NCBI GenBank assembly: GCA_902789665.1
Contig: CADAOY010000001.1
Span: forward strand, 186,001-250,000
DNA: 64,000 nucleotides
Direction of reading: 5' to 3'
Source of the DNA: an uncultured Lachnospiraceae bacterium
GTDB lineage: Bacteria > Bacillota > Clostridia > Lachnospirales > Lachnospiraceae
The stretch's first letter is position 1. Each line of letters begins with the position of its first letter. Shown here in pieces: positions 51,775 to 61,668 of this stretch. The notes under the pieces are model-generated. The model was not told the origin of the DNA and ran no database searches. It saw nothing but the letters and a program-made list of their open reading frames with translations. Both the position numbers and the translations under genes were made by a program.

Positions 51775-54186
51775 ATGAAAAAAAGAATTATTTGCCTGGC
51801 ATTAAGCATCATAATGATATTGCTCGTTATTTTTACAGTGCCGGTATCTGTAAAAGCTTTTAATATCGGTGATATATTCAGTAATATTTTTCAGGGTAAT
51901 ATTAATAATGCTAATTTTACCATTAATGCTCAAAGTGGTTATACCACTAAGGTTGTAGCCAATGATTATTTACCGGTAAAAATTACCGTAACTAATCATG
52001 GCGCTGACTTCGAAGGAAAAATCAGGGTAATATTCCCTTGCCGTGACGATGAAAATGTAATGTACCAGAAAGATATGGTACTTTCGTCAGGCGCCAAGGG
52101 AACATATGATTTTACCGGATATCTGGTTAGTGGTGCCAGCAGTTATAATATTCAGATTCTTGATAAGAAAGAAAAAGTAGTTTTTTCACAGCTTGAGACA
52201 TTAAGTACTTCTTCAGATGACAATGAGGTTTTAGTTGGTATTATTTCTGATGACTATTCAGCACTTAGTTACATGAATGGTAATACTTTATGGTCAAATG
52301 CACAAAAAACTACTAAAACCGTGGAATTAGGCGCTGATTTCAGCGATGATTATCATGCGCTTATTCCTCTTGATATAATCGTTATTTCTAATTTCAGTAC
52401 AGATTATCTTACAGATTCCCAGATTGATGCTCTGGCTCTGTGGGTTCAGCATGGCGGTATGCTGTTCATTGGAACAGGCAGCCAGTCTAACAAAACATTA
52501 TCCAAATTAAATGGTGCATTAGTTGAATGTTCACCTTCTTCACTTGAAAAGGTTACAACTGATATTGGTGTAAGTGATTTTCTTTATACTCAAAGTAGTG
52601 CTACATATTCCGGTTACAATTATAGTTATGGTTATGATGATGCAGATTATCAGTATGCTGAGGATTTTGACAGTCTTTATTACACACAGGAAGGCCTGGA
52701 ACTAATTGATAAAATCTGCCTTGAAGCCTTCTCAGAAGATACAGGTTATGGAACCGATAAAGATACATGGCCTAGTTATCTTGAAGGGGACTATTACTAT
52801 TTTGCCTACGGTTATTTCAGAGATTATTATGATAACATGATTATGGGGGATGGTAATCAGACGACTCAAACTTCAGCCGACCCTCAGAACATTGATATGC
52901 TTGTATTTGATAATGTGGTTAGTGATGGTTCATATAAGGTTTATGATGTAAATGGAACAGAACATGACCTTGTTTATGCATCATCTGTAGGTCAGGGAAC
53001 AATTGCATTATTTACAATTGATTTTACAATGAATCCTATGCCTAAGTATGACGGGGCACGTACTGTCTTCATGGGATATGTTTATGAATTGTTTGAAATG
53101 GGTTCATACAGCCGAAACAGCAATTCATATTATTCGTCATATTATTCAGGTTATACCACTAATATGGAGAAAGAAAGCGAACTTGCCAACAATATAGGTG
53201 GAGCGCCGATTCCTCCGATACTGCTGTATGGAATAATTATTTTAGTATATTTTGTATTCATATTTGTGCTTTTCTTCAGACAGAAGAAAAAAGGCAATAT
53301 GATTAAATTATGGAGCAGATATCTTGTACTTTCGGGTATTATCATGCTCTGCGTTGTTGCATTAAGTTTAGTTACAAGAAACTTCAAAACAAGGCTTGAT
53401 GTAGCAACAGTTAATATTCTGGATAACGGTGTAAGATATGAGAATAACTATATTACAGCCACAGTTCCAAGAGCGATGAACGAAAGCATAGCTGTCAGCA
53501 GTGATTATTCCCTGGATCTTTATGATGTTTATGATTTATCTTACTGGGATTCAATGGGAACAGATTTCGACAACTTTAAAGTCGGAATATATGAAAAAGC
53601 AGACAGCAACGAAGTTGTACTTGGAAGAACAGGTGCTTTGGGACAGGCGCATTTTGCAATGTCAAAAACAGTAAATGATACAAGAGACATAGATGTTAAA
53701 CTGGTCATAAATCCAAGTGACTACATATATGATGTAACTAATAATTATGGCTGTGATTTGGAAAACTGCTCCATCCTTTATTCAACAGGATATAATGTTT
53801 ATCCAATTAAGATTGGTAACATTAAAGCGGGAGAAACAAAAAAAGGAAATGGCAAATTAGCAGATCTTAAAGCTGTTTATGTTTATAATCAGAATCCTAT
53901 GACAGGTGCTTCATTCCTTCCTAATGTTTCAGGACAGGGCATAGTCGGCGGAATGCTTCTTGGCAGCCTTTCAACATCCTACAGAAAAGCAGTTCAAAAA
54001 GGTGCAATAGCGTCATATGCTGCGGACGTAATTGATGATTATAATTATTACAGTTCCAGCACCAACTATTTAAATTATGATGGCGTATTCGTAGGTTTCC
54101 CTAAGGAAAAAATACAGGATACCATTCAAAGCGGTCATAAATATAACGTCAAGAGAATAAACAGTGTCATTAAGTTTATCAAGTAA
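51775..54186 (+). CDS. Large exported membrane protein of a MoxR/VWA-linked operon
   Basis: 803 residues. A signal peptide (about 1-28, ending near VSVKA) is followed by a beta domain (about 40-135, with LPVKITVTNHGADFEGKIRV), then a GATase/flavodoxin-like region (about 150-270, VLVGIISDDYSALSYMNGNT and LALWVQHGGMLFIGTGSQSN). A Tyr-rich acidic stretch lies about 280-370. Two membrane helices (about 481-503 and 515-533) enclose a basic loop RQKKKGNMIKLWSR. The C-terminal about 260 residues are outside again. I do not know a family name. The GATase-like segment recurs in the VWA gene at 61669, so the two probably share a function in this operon. Confidence 0.75.
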   Translation: MKKRIICLALSIIMILLVIFTVPVSVKAFNIGDIFSNIFQGNINNANFTINAQSGYTTKVVANDYLPVKITVTNHGADFEGKIRVIFPCRDDENVMYQKDMVLSSGAKGTYDFTGYLVSGASSYNIQILDKKEKVVFSQLETLSTSSDDNEVLVGIISDDYSALSYMNGNTLWSNAQKTTKTVELGADFSDDYHALIPLDIIVISNFSTDYLTDSQIDALALWVQHGGMLFIGTGSQSNKTLSKLNGALVECSPSSLEKVTTDIGVSDFLYTQSSATYSGYNYSYGYDDADYQYAEDFDSLYYTQEGLELIDKICLEAFSEDTGYGTDKDTWPSYLEGDYYYFAYGYFRDYYDNMIMGDGNQTTQTSADPQNIDMLVFDNVVSDGSYKVYDVNGTEHDLVYASSVGQGTIALFTIDFTMNPMPKYDGARTVFMGYVYELFEMGSYSRNSNSYYSSYYSGYTTNMEKESELANNIGGAPIPPILLYGIIILVYFVFIFVLFFRQKKKGNMIKLWSRYLVLSGIIMLCVVALSLVTRNFKTRLDVATVNILDNGVRYENNYITATVPRAMNESIAVSSDYSLDLYDVYDLSYWDSMGTDFDNFKVGIYEKADSNEVVLGRTGALGQAHFAMSKTVNDTRDIDVKLVINPSDYIYDVTNNYGCDLENCSILYSTGYNVYPIKIGNIKAGETKKGNGKLADLKAVYVYNQNPMTGASFLPNVSGQGIVGGMLLGSLSTSYRKAVQKGAIASYAADVIDDYNYYSSSTNYLNYDGVFVGFPKEKIQDTIQSGHKYNVKRINSVIKFIK

Positions 54187-54201
54187 AAAGGGGATGAAAT
54201 C

Positions 54202-55149
54202 ATGTTAGAAATAAGTCATTTATATAAAAAATTTGGCAAGTTTGTGGCGCTGAGAGATATGAATATGAAAGTCGATGAAGGCGAGCTGTTTGGTTTTGTT
54301 GGTTCTAACGGTGCGGGCAAAACCACCACCATGCGAATCTGTGTAGGACTCCTTGCTTCTGATGGCGGCAAGGTAACCATTGATGGCGAAGAGGTTTTAA
54401 ATGATCATAAAAAACTGGCAAGCCTTGTAGGTTATGTACCGGATTTCTTCGGTGTATACAGTAATTTTACCTGTATGGAATATCTTCAGTTTTTCGCATC
54501 AACTTATGGATTAAGAGGATATGACACAGATGTAATGTGTCAGGATTTGCTTAAACTTGTTAAACTTGACCATAAGAAAGATACTAATGTTAATGGACTT
54601 TCAAGAGGTATGAAGCAAAGACTCTGCTTAGCGAGAGGTCTGGTTCATGATCCTAAGATTTTATTTTTGGATGAGCCGGCCAGTGGTCTTGACCCACAGT
54701 CAAGATTCGAACTTAAGGAGATTCTTAAGAATCTTTCATCCTATGGAAAGACAATCATTATCAGTTCGCATATTTTGCCGGAACTTGATCAGATGTGTTC
54801 ATCAGTTGGCATTATAAATAAGGGTCATGTGGTTTTACAGGGAACCATGGACGAGATTCACAGAGCGGCAGCAATGCAGAGCCCAATACTTATAACGGTT
54901 GCCAACGACCAGATAGACGATGCTTTCGCAGTATTAAAAGAGTTTGCCACAGTTCAGAAGGTTACAGCAAGAGGTAATATTTTATCAGTTGTATTTACCG
55001 GAACAAAGGAAGAGGAAAGTGTACTTCTTTCATCTTTGGTAAGTCATAATGTGGCAGTACTTAACTTCTATAGAGAAGACAGCTCACTTGAGTCACTCTT
55101 TATGGACATTGTAAGCGGCGAGATGGCGCGTAAGGCGAAGGAGGCATAA
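54202..55149 (+). CDS. ABC-2 transporter ATPase
   Basis: 315 residues. Walker A GSNGAGKTTTMRI, signature LSRGMKQRLCLARGLVHDP, Walker B ILFLDEPASGLDP and H-loop ISSHILPELDQM are complete. The C-terminal about 90 residues (ILITVANDQIDDAFAVLKEF) form the DUF4162-like extension of CcmA/NatA-type ATPases. AAGGGGAT precedes ATG. It works with the permease encoded 4 bases downstream. Such pairs near MoxR/DUF58/VWA genes recall the GldA-GldF pair of gliding systems; no motility link is claimed. Confidence 0.93.
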   Translation: MLEISHLYKKFGKFVALRDMNMKVDEGELFGFVGSNGAGKTTTMRICVGLLASDGGKVTIDGEEVLNDHKKLASLVGYVPDFFGVYSNFTCMEYLQFFASTYGLRGYDTDVMCQDLLKLVKLDHKKDTNVNGLSRGMKQRLCLARGLVHDPKILFLDEPASGLDPQSRFELKEILKNLSSYGKTIIISSHILPELDQMCSSVGIINKGHVVLQGTMDEIHRAAAMQSPILITVANDQIDDAFAVLKEFATVQKVTARGNILSVVFTGTKEEESVLLSSLVSHNVAVLNFYREDSSLESLFMDIVSGEMARKAKEA

Positions 55150-55153
55150 CTGT

Positions 55154-56152
55154 ATGAGTAAGTTTAGTATAAAAAATGCAGTCTTATATAAAGATATGAC
55201 ACTGGATATGAAGAAGGGCAAAATCTTCGCCCTGATACTTGTATTCAATTTGCTGGTAGGTATCATAGCTTTTACTTTCCTGGGTGGTATTACACTTGGT
55301 GGTATTTCATCCGGTAAAGTATCATACGCTGTAATGCCATTTATGTTATATACTCTGGTTTTCCTTGAGTATGGAATTATGATCATGGTTGTACCTGCTC
55401 TTACAGCAGGAGTCATATCTCTTGAAAAAGAAAGACAGACACTGGAAGTATTGCTTACTACCAGATTAACACCTTGGGAAATTGTATGGGGTAAGTTCTG
55501 GTCAGTAATTAATATGGTTGGACTGCTAGTATTATCTTCAGTTCCTTTCCTGGCACTTGTATTTATGTATGGTGGTATTAATATTATTCACCTGTTGCTG
55601 ATTGTAGCCGTATTTATGGTAATTACCATGTATACCGCAGCCATGGGTATAATGTGGTCTTCAATTCTTAAAAATACAATGGGTTCAGTAATTATGTCAT
55701 ATATTACTGTATTTTTCTCAAGAACAGTATTTTTATCATTGGGAATTGGTGTTTCCGGAGTTATTGCAGCAATAGATGAAGCAATATACATGAATATGCT
55801 GAATGCTGCAGGATATACATATTATTATTCGCATACTCCTTCGGGAATTCCTCAGTATCTAATTCCACCTGAAATTGGAATACCTTTCTTTTTACTTTCC
55901 CCTGAATGCACCTTGTGGGATGTGGCAAACAGAATGGGATTTCAGATTGGAACCTGGTCCACAAGAGGAATGGATTTCTTAGGTGAGATTTATCCATATC
56001 TTAGTTCGGGGAAATGGTACTGGTATTTATGGACACCTATCAGTGTTGGATTATTCCTTCTTCTTACATGGGGAATGTTAAAGATTTCTGCATTTGCACT
56101 TAATCCTGTTAAGAAGAAAGGCAAGAAAAATAAAAAGAGTAGAGTTAAGTAA
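55154..56152 (+). CDS. ABC-2 transporter permease
   Basis: 332 residues, about six membrane helices. A cytoplasmic start (YKDMTLDMKKGKIFALIL) and the family loop ISLEKERQTLEVLLTTRLTP followed by WEIVWGKFWSV identify an ABC-2 permease of the GldF/NosY type. A long outer loop lies between helices 5 and 6 (about 205-285, YYSHTPSGIPQYLIPPEIGI). The C-terminus is basic (VKKKGKKNKKSRVK). Substrate is unknown. Confidence 0.9.
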   Translation: MSKFSIKNAVLYKDMTLDMKKGKIFALILVFNLLVGIIAFTFLGGITLGGISSGKVSYAVMPFMLYTLVFLEYGIMIMVVPALTAGVISLEKERQTLEVLLTTRLTPWEIVWGKFWSVINMVGLLVLSSVPFLALVFMYGGINIIHLLLIVAVFMVITMYTAAMGIMWSSILKNTMGSVIMSYITVFFSRTVFLSLGIGVSGVIAAIDEAIYMNMLNAAGYTYYYSHTPSGIPQYLIPPEIGIPFFLLSPECTLWDVANRMGFQIGTWSTRGMDFLGEIYPYLSSGKWYWYLWTPISVGLFLLLTWGMLKISAFALNPVKKKGKKNKKSRVK

Positions 56153-56181
56153 TTGTTTTGTGTTTTATATAGGAGGCTGAT

Positions 56182-57975
56182 ATGGATATAGATGCCGTTA
56201 TATTACAATTTATAAAAAAGGTTAGAAAAAGAATATGTTCGGATATAACAGGTAAGGCTATCATTCTTGGTATAGCAGTAGGCTTTCTTATCTGGGGAAT
56301 CTTTAATTTTATTGCATTATTTGTTCCGTTTTACGGTGCAGTATGGTATGGACTTGCAGCAGGAATTGTTGTTGGAATTCTGATTCCGATTTTAAGTCCA
56401 ATCAGATATCCTTCCATTAAGGAAACCGGTCACAAGATCGACAACCTGGGACTTAAGGAAAGAGTTACAACTTCTCTGTACTTAAGTGGAAGACATGATG
56501 ATATGAGTATGCTTCAGAAGAATAATACACTTTCCTTTATTCAGAAAGTAAATATCAAAAAAGCCTTCCCAAGAAAACTTAATAAGAAGTTGTTATTATT
56601 CTTACTTGCTACTTTCCTTTTTGCAACAGTAACCTCGGTTATTCCGGCAAAGGCTAAAGAAGATGCCGAGATTAACCATATGTTTGAGGAACAGGTTAAG
56701 GAAAAGCAGGAAGAAATTGAAGAGATAGTGGAGAATATTAAGGAGAATTACGAACTCTCAGATGAGGAAATTGCTCTCCTTGATGAAATGGCAATGGAAG
56801 CCAAGGAAGAGGCTGAACAGGCCGCAACCACTGAGGAACTTGAAAAACTTACAGAAAGACTTGAAAGTAAAATAGACAGTAACATAATCAGCAATCATCA
56901 GGCCAAGGAAAGTCAGGCACTGCAAAATGCCATTAGTAACATGAACGATCCGAATAATACATATGCTGATAAAGAAGAGTTACTTGAGAAATTAGAGCAG
57001 CTTGCTCAGGATAATAAAGATGAAGAACTTGAGAAACTGGCTCAGGAAGCCAAAGAGCAGTTAGAGCAAAATGGAAGCGTTGCTCCGCAGCTTCAGCAGA
57101 ATATAATTCAGCAGCTTAATCCTTATGCCCAGGGCAATATTGGCGGTCAGCAGCCTGGTGGACAGCAGGGACAGCAGCCTGGCGGACAGCAGGGACAGCA
57201 GCCTGGCGGACAACAGGGACAGCAGCCTGGCGGACAGCAGGGACAGCAGCCTGGCGGACAGCAGGGACAGCAGCCTGGCGGACAGCAGGGACAGCAGCCT
57301 GGCGGAGAACAGGGACAGCAGCCTGGCGGACAGCAGGGACAGCAGCCTGGCGGAGAACAGGGACAGCAGCCTGGTGGGCAGCAGGGACAGCAACCTGGTC
57401 AAGGCGAAGGCCAGGGTGAAGGTGAAGGTCAGGGCCAGGGCGAAGGTCAGGGCGAAGGCGAAGGTCAGGGTCAGGGTCAGGGCGAAGGTCAGGGCGAAGG
57501 CGAAGGCCAGGGCGAAGGCGAAGGTCAGGGCCAGGGTCAGGGCCAGGGCGAAGGCGAAGGTCAGGGCGAAGGTCAGGGTCAGGGCGAAGGTCAGGGTCAG
57601 GGCGGAGGCCAGGGTCAGGGCGAAGGCGAAGGTGGAAGCCAGGGCGGCTCAAGCGGACAGGGTACCGGAGACGGCTGGGATACCGGAAGCAATGTGGGAA
57701 CAGAAACCCACTATGAAGCCAATGGCGAGCAGGTTATGATAGATGAAGGAGAAATGGGACCAAATGAATTCCTTCAGGGACAATATAATCCTAACGGACA
57801 GACTAATCTGCAACAGACAGATAACCCATATACCTGGTCCGGTCAGAAAATGGATTATAACTCAGTTATTGGTGATTATTCCAATCAGGCCTACGGTAAG
57901 TTAAACGGAAATACAAGTATTCCAAGTTCAATGCAGGATGTTATCAGAGAATATTTTAATAAATTAAATCAGTAA
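56182..57975 (+). CDS. Membrane protein with coiled coil and Gly/Gln-rich repeat tail, DUF4175-like
   Basis: 597 residues. Three membrane helices lie at about 25-47, 52-72 and 134-152; basic flanks put the rest outside. Residues 165-310 are highly charged coiled coil (EEQVKEKQEEIEEIVENIKE). Residues 324-403 are ten copies of an 8-residue unit QPGGQQGQ (Glu for Gln in two), and about 404-490 are Gly-Gln/Gly-Glu repeats. The end (about 500-597) is ordered again. TM then coil then GQ-rich tail recalls DUF4175/TIGR02302 proteins. The tail could be a flexible linker through the wall. It directly precedes moxR. Confidence 0.82.
   Translation: MDIDAVILQFIKKVRKRICSDITGKAIILGIAVGFLIWGIFNFIALFVPFYGAVWYGLAAGIVVGILIPILSPIRYPSIKETGHKIDNLGLKERVTTSLYLSGRHDDMSMLQKNNTLSFIQKVNIKKAFPRKLNKKLLLFLLATFLFATVTSVIPAKAKEDAEINHMFEEQVKEKQEEIEEIVENIKENYELSDEEIALLDEMAMEAKEEAEQAATTEELEKLTERLESKIDSNIISNHQAKESQALQNAISNMNDPNNTYADKEELLEKLEQLAQDNKDEELEKLAQEAKEQLEQNGSVAPQLQQNIIQQLNPYAQGNIGGQQPGGQQGQQPGGQQGQQPGGQQGQQPGGQQGQQPGGQQGQQPGGQQGQQPGGEQGQQPGGQQGQQPGGEQGQQPGGQQGQQPGQGEGQGEGEGQGQGEGQGEGEGQGQGQGEGQGEGEGQGEGEGQGQGQGQGEGEGQGEGQGQGEGQGQGGGQGQGEGEGGSQGGSSGQGTGDGWDTGSNVGTETHYEANGEQVMIDEGEMGPNEFLQGQYNPNGQTNLQQTDNPYTWSGQKMDYNSVIGDYSNQAYGKLNGNTSIPSSMQDVIREYFNKLNQ
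57151..57390 (+). repeat. Ten tandem 24-bp repeats within a coding gene
   Basis: The unit begins CAGCCTGGCGGACAGCAGGG and ends ACAG; copies start every 24 bases from 57151 with few changes (GAA for CAG, GGT for GGC). Being so alike, copy number may vary between strains by slippage or recombination. Confidence 0.95.
57391..57648 (+). repeat. Low-complexity GGCGAA/GGTCAG hexamer array
   Basis: Irregular 6-bp units alternate GGC-GAA, GGT-CAG and GGC-CAG, coding Gly-Glu and Gly-Gln. The array is much richer in GC than its surroundings. Confidence 0.92.
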
Positions 57976-57988
57976 GAGGAGAGTAGAG

Positions 57989-58966
57989 ATGTTAAACGAA
58001 CAAGAAGTAATAAGCAGAGTAATGAGAATAACTGATTTGAAGAAAGAAATCAGTAAAGCCATTATCGGTCAGGATGAAGTAATTAATCAGGTAATACTTG
58101 CCATGCTTTCAGGTGGTAATGTTTTACTTGAAGGTGTACCTGGACTTGGTAAGACACAACTTATTAAAACATTATCAAGTGCATGTAATCTTCCTTTCTC
58201 AAGAATTCAGTTTACTCCTGATATGATGCCGGCAGACGTTACAGGTACTGATCTTATTATCAAGAAGGACGGACAGAATACTTTCCAGTTCCAGCCTGGT
58301 CCTATCTTTGCATCATTCGTACTTGCAGATGAGATTAACCGTGCAACTCCTAAGACACAGTCAGCTCTCCTTGAGGCCATGCAGGAGCATACAGTAACTG
58401 TTGGTAATACTACATATAATCTTGAAGAGCCATTTATGGTGCTTGCAACTCAGAACCCAATTGAAAACGAGGGTACATATCCACTTCCTGAGGCTCAGTT
58501 AGACCGATTCATATTTAAGATTCAGGTTGATTTTCCTACTCTTCAGGAACTTAAGAGCATTGTATCTGTTAATGTTACAAACAGAGAGGTACAGATTAAT
58601 CCTGTTATCACAAAAGAAGATATTATAGGACTTAAAACAATTGTTAAGGATATTCCTATGGCTGATGCTGTTATGGATTATGCCATGAGAATAGTTGTTG
58701 CAACTCATCCTGAGAGTGAAGGAAGCTCTGATTTCGCAAAGAAGTATATATCAGTAGGTGCTTCACCAAGAGCAGCCCTTGCCATAGTTAATACATCAAA
58801 GGCAAGAGCCATTACAATGGGAAGATTCAATGTTTCCTACGAAGACGTGGATGCAGTTGCATTCCCTGCACTCAGACACAGAATTACACCTTCATTTGAG
58901 GCTATGGCTGATAATGTTAAGGCAGATGATATTGTTAAATATATTCTTCAGAATACTACCAAATAG
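57989..58966 (+). CDS. moxR: MoxR-family AAA+ ATPase
   Basis: 325 residues. Walker A is GVPGLGKTQLIKTLS, followed by RIQFTPDMMPADVTGTDL, Walker B LADEINRATPKTQSALLEAM, sensor 1 VLATQNPIENEGTYPLPEAQ and the arginine finger region LDRFIFKI. MoxR ATPases act as chaperones that assemble or activate protein complexes, usually with a VWA-domain partner. DUF58 and two VWA genes follow directly, the standard partner set. AGAGGAGAG precedes ATG. Confidence 0.95.
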   Translation: MLNEQEVISRVMRITDLKKEISKAIIGQDEVINQVILAMLSGGNVLLEGVPGLGKTQLIKTLSSACNLPFSRIQFTPDMMPADVTGTDLIIKKDGQNTFQFQPGPIFASFVLADEINRATPKTQSALLEAMQEHTVTVGNTTYNLEEPFMVLATQNPIENEGTYPLPEAQLDRFIFKIQVDFPTLQELKSIVSVNVTNREVQINPVITKEDIIGLKTIVKDIPMADAVMDYAMRIVVATHPESEGSSDFAKKYISVGASPRAALAIVNTSKARAITMGRFNVSYEDVDAVAFPALRHRITPSFEAMADNVKADDIVKYILQNTTK

Positions 58967-58975
58967 AGCGGATAA

Positions 58976-59836
58976 ATGAGCGAAATATTCAATAGTGATT
59001 TTTACAGCAAACTGAATATGCTTAGATTCCCTTTAAGGATCAGTAATGCCACCGGTTTAAGCGGTAGCAGAAAGTCCAATGCCAAGGGTAACAGCGTGGA
59101 ATTTTCAGATTTCAGGGAGTACAGACTTGGAGATGATATAAGAAGAATCGACTGGAATGCATATGGCCGTTTTGACAAGTTATATGTAAAACTCTTCATG
59201 GAAGAGAAGGAAGGTCTTTTTAACATCTTCGTGGATAACAGTGCGTCCATGAATTACGGAGAGAATTCAAAGGGTGTATGTGCCCTTAGAATTGCAGGTA
59301 TTCTGTCATATCTGGTTTTATCAGCAGGAGACAGATTATCTGTTAATTTAATGCGCGACGGTTCACTTACATGTCATAATAACCTAAGTCAGATGCAGGC
59401 TTTTCCTAAATGCCTTCAGTACCTGGAAGAGTCAGTTTTCACAGGAAACGGACAGTTATTAGAAAGCATTAAGAGTAAGGAATTCAGAGGCAGCGGTCTT
59501 AGTTTCGTGATTACTGACTGCTTTACGGATGATATGGAAGATATCTGCAAGTACTTAAGATTTAAGAATCAGGATATTGTTATTATTCATGTACTTGCAG
59601 AGGAAGAGATTAATCCTGTACTTGATGGTACGCTTAATCTTGTGGATATGGAAGATGGTTCAGCTTTAAAAGCAACCATGAGCCAGTCCTTAATTCGTAC
59701 ATATAAGAAGAACTTAAAGAAGTTTTATGAGGACATGGAGAGTCTTTGCAGACGTAATAAAGCAACCTATATAAAGGTTAATTCTTCAGACAGTCTGGAT
59801 GCCATAGTTTTCGGGGCTATGGCGGTATTAAAATAA
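58976..59836 (+). CDS. DUF58 protein with VWA-like fold
   Basis: 286 residues. The DUF58 core has GNSVEFSDFREYRLGDDIRR, IDWNAYGRFDKLYVKLF and EEKEGLFNIFVDNSASMNYG. The DNSAS motif fits a MIDAS metal site of a VWA-like fold. No membrane helix is seen, unlike many DUF58 proteins. It starts 10 bases after moxR. It is the likely adaptor between the ATPase and the membrane VWA proteins. Confidence 0.92.
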   Translation: MSEIFNSDFYSKLNMLRFPLRISNATGLSGSRKSNAKGNSVEFSDFREYRLGDDIRRIDWNAYGRFDKLYVKLFMEEKEGLFNIFVDNSASMNYGENSKGVCALRIAGILSYLVLSAGDRLSVNLMRDGSLTCHNNLSQMQAFPKCLQYLEESVFTGNGQLLESIKSKEFRGSGLSFVITDCFTDDMEDICKYLRFKNQDIVIIHVLAEEEINPVLDGTLNLVDMEDGSALKATMSQSLIRTYKKNLKKFYEDMESLCRRNKATYIKVNSSDSLDAIVFGAMAVLK

Positions 59837-59854
59837 ATTAGGAGAAATATTTAA

Positions 59855-61651
59855 GTGAAATTTTTATACTTATGGCCACTGGTATTTATACTTCTGGTGC
59901 CTGTAATTATAATTGTATATTTGCTTAAGCAGAAAGCTCAGGATAAGAAGGTTTCATCCCTGTATCTCTGGAATGAGATATATCATAATATTGAAGCCAA
60001 CACTCCTTGGGAGAAGTTTAAGAAGAATCTGCTTATGTTTGTGCAGATACTTACCATGCTGGTTCTTATTGTTGCCCTTATGGCTCCATATATTCCAAAT
60101 ATGGTACAAAATGCTCAGAATATCGTTGTTGTAATAGATAACAGCGCCAGCATGAATACCATATACGATGGAGAGAAGACCAGATTTGATGTGGCAGTTG
60201 AGCAGGCAGTGGATTATATCAAGGATCTTCCGGATTCAGGTGTGGTTACGGTAATTACCAGTAACGATAATGCAGCGATTCTGGCAGGCTCTACCGACAA
60301 GGATATGGCCTTAAATAAATTAAAACATACTGAGTGCACCAATCATGGCGGCTCAGCAGAGAAGGGCCTTGAAATGGCAAGGAGCCTTCAGATTGATGAT
60401 GACTCATTATATGTAATATGCTTTACTGATACAGCAGTAAGCATGGAAGGCCTTAAGGGATATACGGTAGATATGTATAATGAAGCCGGAAATGTGTCCA
60501 TTGACTATTTGAGTCATGGCTATTCTTCAGGCAATCTTATGGCTTTATGTAAGATAAGCAACTACTCAGAAAATACCATGACAGAAGATGTTTCTCTCTA
60601 TGGAGGGGATGAACTTCTGATGGTTGAAACTGTTGAGATTGAAGCGGGTAAAAGTGAAATCGTTTATTTTGAAAATATAGATTATGACGGAACTTATTTA
60701 AAGGCTGAATTAAATCAAAAGGATGCCCTTGTGGATGATAACGTGGCATATGATGTTTTAAGTTCCGGTTCAGATAAAAAGGTGCTCCTTGTAACAGATT
60801 CCAATGTCTATTTGGAGAAGGCCCTTGAGATGGTGGATAACATTACAGTTACCAAGGCAACCGATGTATATGGCATAGAAGATTTCTATGGAGAGAAATT
60901 CGATTTATATATTTTTGATTCCATGTTCCCAACAACATATCCGGAAGATGGAGACATTATGATATTTGGTGCTAATTCTGCAGCCACCTACAGTAACCTG
61001 GATTATCTTGGAAGCGTACTTGTATCTTTGGAAGAAGCCAGTGCAACCAAGTACCTTGATAAAATGGATTTCGGAGCAGCAGATGTATATGGCCTTAATA
61101 AGCCTGACTGGGGCGAGACTTTCTTAAGCGTTGGAGATGAGTGCGTAGGCTTTACCGGTAATGACGGAACACGTAATTATGCGGTATGGGGCTTTAACAT
61201 CCATAACAGCGTACTGCCGCTTAAACTGGAATTCCCTATGATGATTTATAACATAGTTACTGATTTTGTGGCTTCCGGTATCCTGGCAGAAAACAGCATT
61301 GAAGTTGGTGATTCACTTGCAATCAACGGATATTCAGATGGAGAGAATCCAACAGTATTAAGACCTGACGGAGAAACTTCAGCTTTATCCGATGTGAAGA
61401 TGAAATATACATCCACTGACAATATTGGTGTATATACCGTCTCACAGAATACCAAAGAGGGCCTGGTTGAAGAGTGCTTTGCAGTTAATTTCCCAACCAG
61501 TGAAAGCAGGGTAATTAATGCTCCTTCAGTTTCAGATCAGGGTGACCTGGTTCAAAGCAGGGTCAGAGGCAATCTTGATTTAAGAAATATCATTATTGCA
61601 ATCTGTCTGCTTTTGTTAGGCGTTGAATGGATAATATATCTTAAGAAATAA
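59855..61651 (+). CDS. BatA-like membrane protein with VWA domain
   Basis: 598 residues from GTG 59855 with AGGAG upstream. The N-terminal helix (about 3-22) begins in the BatA manner (FLYLWPLVFILLVPVIIIVY), a second helix lies about 58-75, then a VWA domain (about 92-240) with MIDAS DNSASMNT follows. A long outer beta-rich part ends in a C-terminal helix (about 577-595). Bat proteins in other bacteria are linked with stress tolerance and sit in MoxR operons. Both ends anchor it in the membrane, with the VWA domain outside. Confidence 0.88.
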   Translation: MKFLYLWPLVFILLVPVIIIVYLLKQKAQDKKVSSLYLWNEIYHNIEANTPWEKFKKNLLMFVQILTMLVLIVALMAPYIPNMVQNAQNIVVVIDNSASMNTIYDGEKTRFDVAVEQAVDYIKDLPDSGVVTVITSNDNAAILAGSTDKDMALNKLKHTECTNHGGSAEKGLEMARSLQIDDDSLYVICFTDTAVSMEGLKGYTVDMYNEAGNVSIDYLSHGYSSGNLMALCKISNYSENTMTEDVSLYGGDELLMVETVEIEAGKSEIVYFENIDYDGTYLKAELNQKDALVDDNVAYDVLSSGSDKKVLLVTDSNVYLEKALEMVDNITVTKATDVYGIEDFYGEKFDLYIFDSMFPTTYPEDGDIMIFGANSAATYSNLDYLGSVLVSLEEASATKYLDKMDFGAADVYGLNKPDWGETFLSVGDECVGFTGNDGTRNYAVWGFNIHNSVLPLKLEFPMMIYNIVTDFVASGILAENSIEVGDSLAINGYSDGENPTVLRPDGETSALSDVKMKYTSTDNIGVYTVSQNTKEGLVEECFAVNFPTSESRVINAPSVSDQGDLVQSRVRGNLDLRNIIIAICLLLLGVEWIIYLKK

Positions 61652-61668
61652 GTAAAAGAGGATAAATA

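Noticed and set aside
57151-57390. CRISPR-like spaced repeat
   Set aside because: The 24-bp units are head to tail without unique spacers and lie in frame in a coding gene; no cas gene is present.
57061-57739. Long overlapping ORFs on both strands across the Gly/Gln repeats
   Set aside because: They are frame shadows of the repeat: low-complexity Leu/Arg/Ser or Pro/Ala strings without ribosome binding sites or domains. The GQ-rich frame continues from a well-supported membrane protein.
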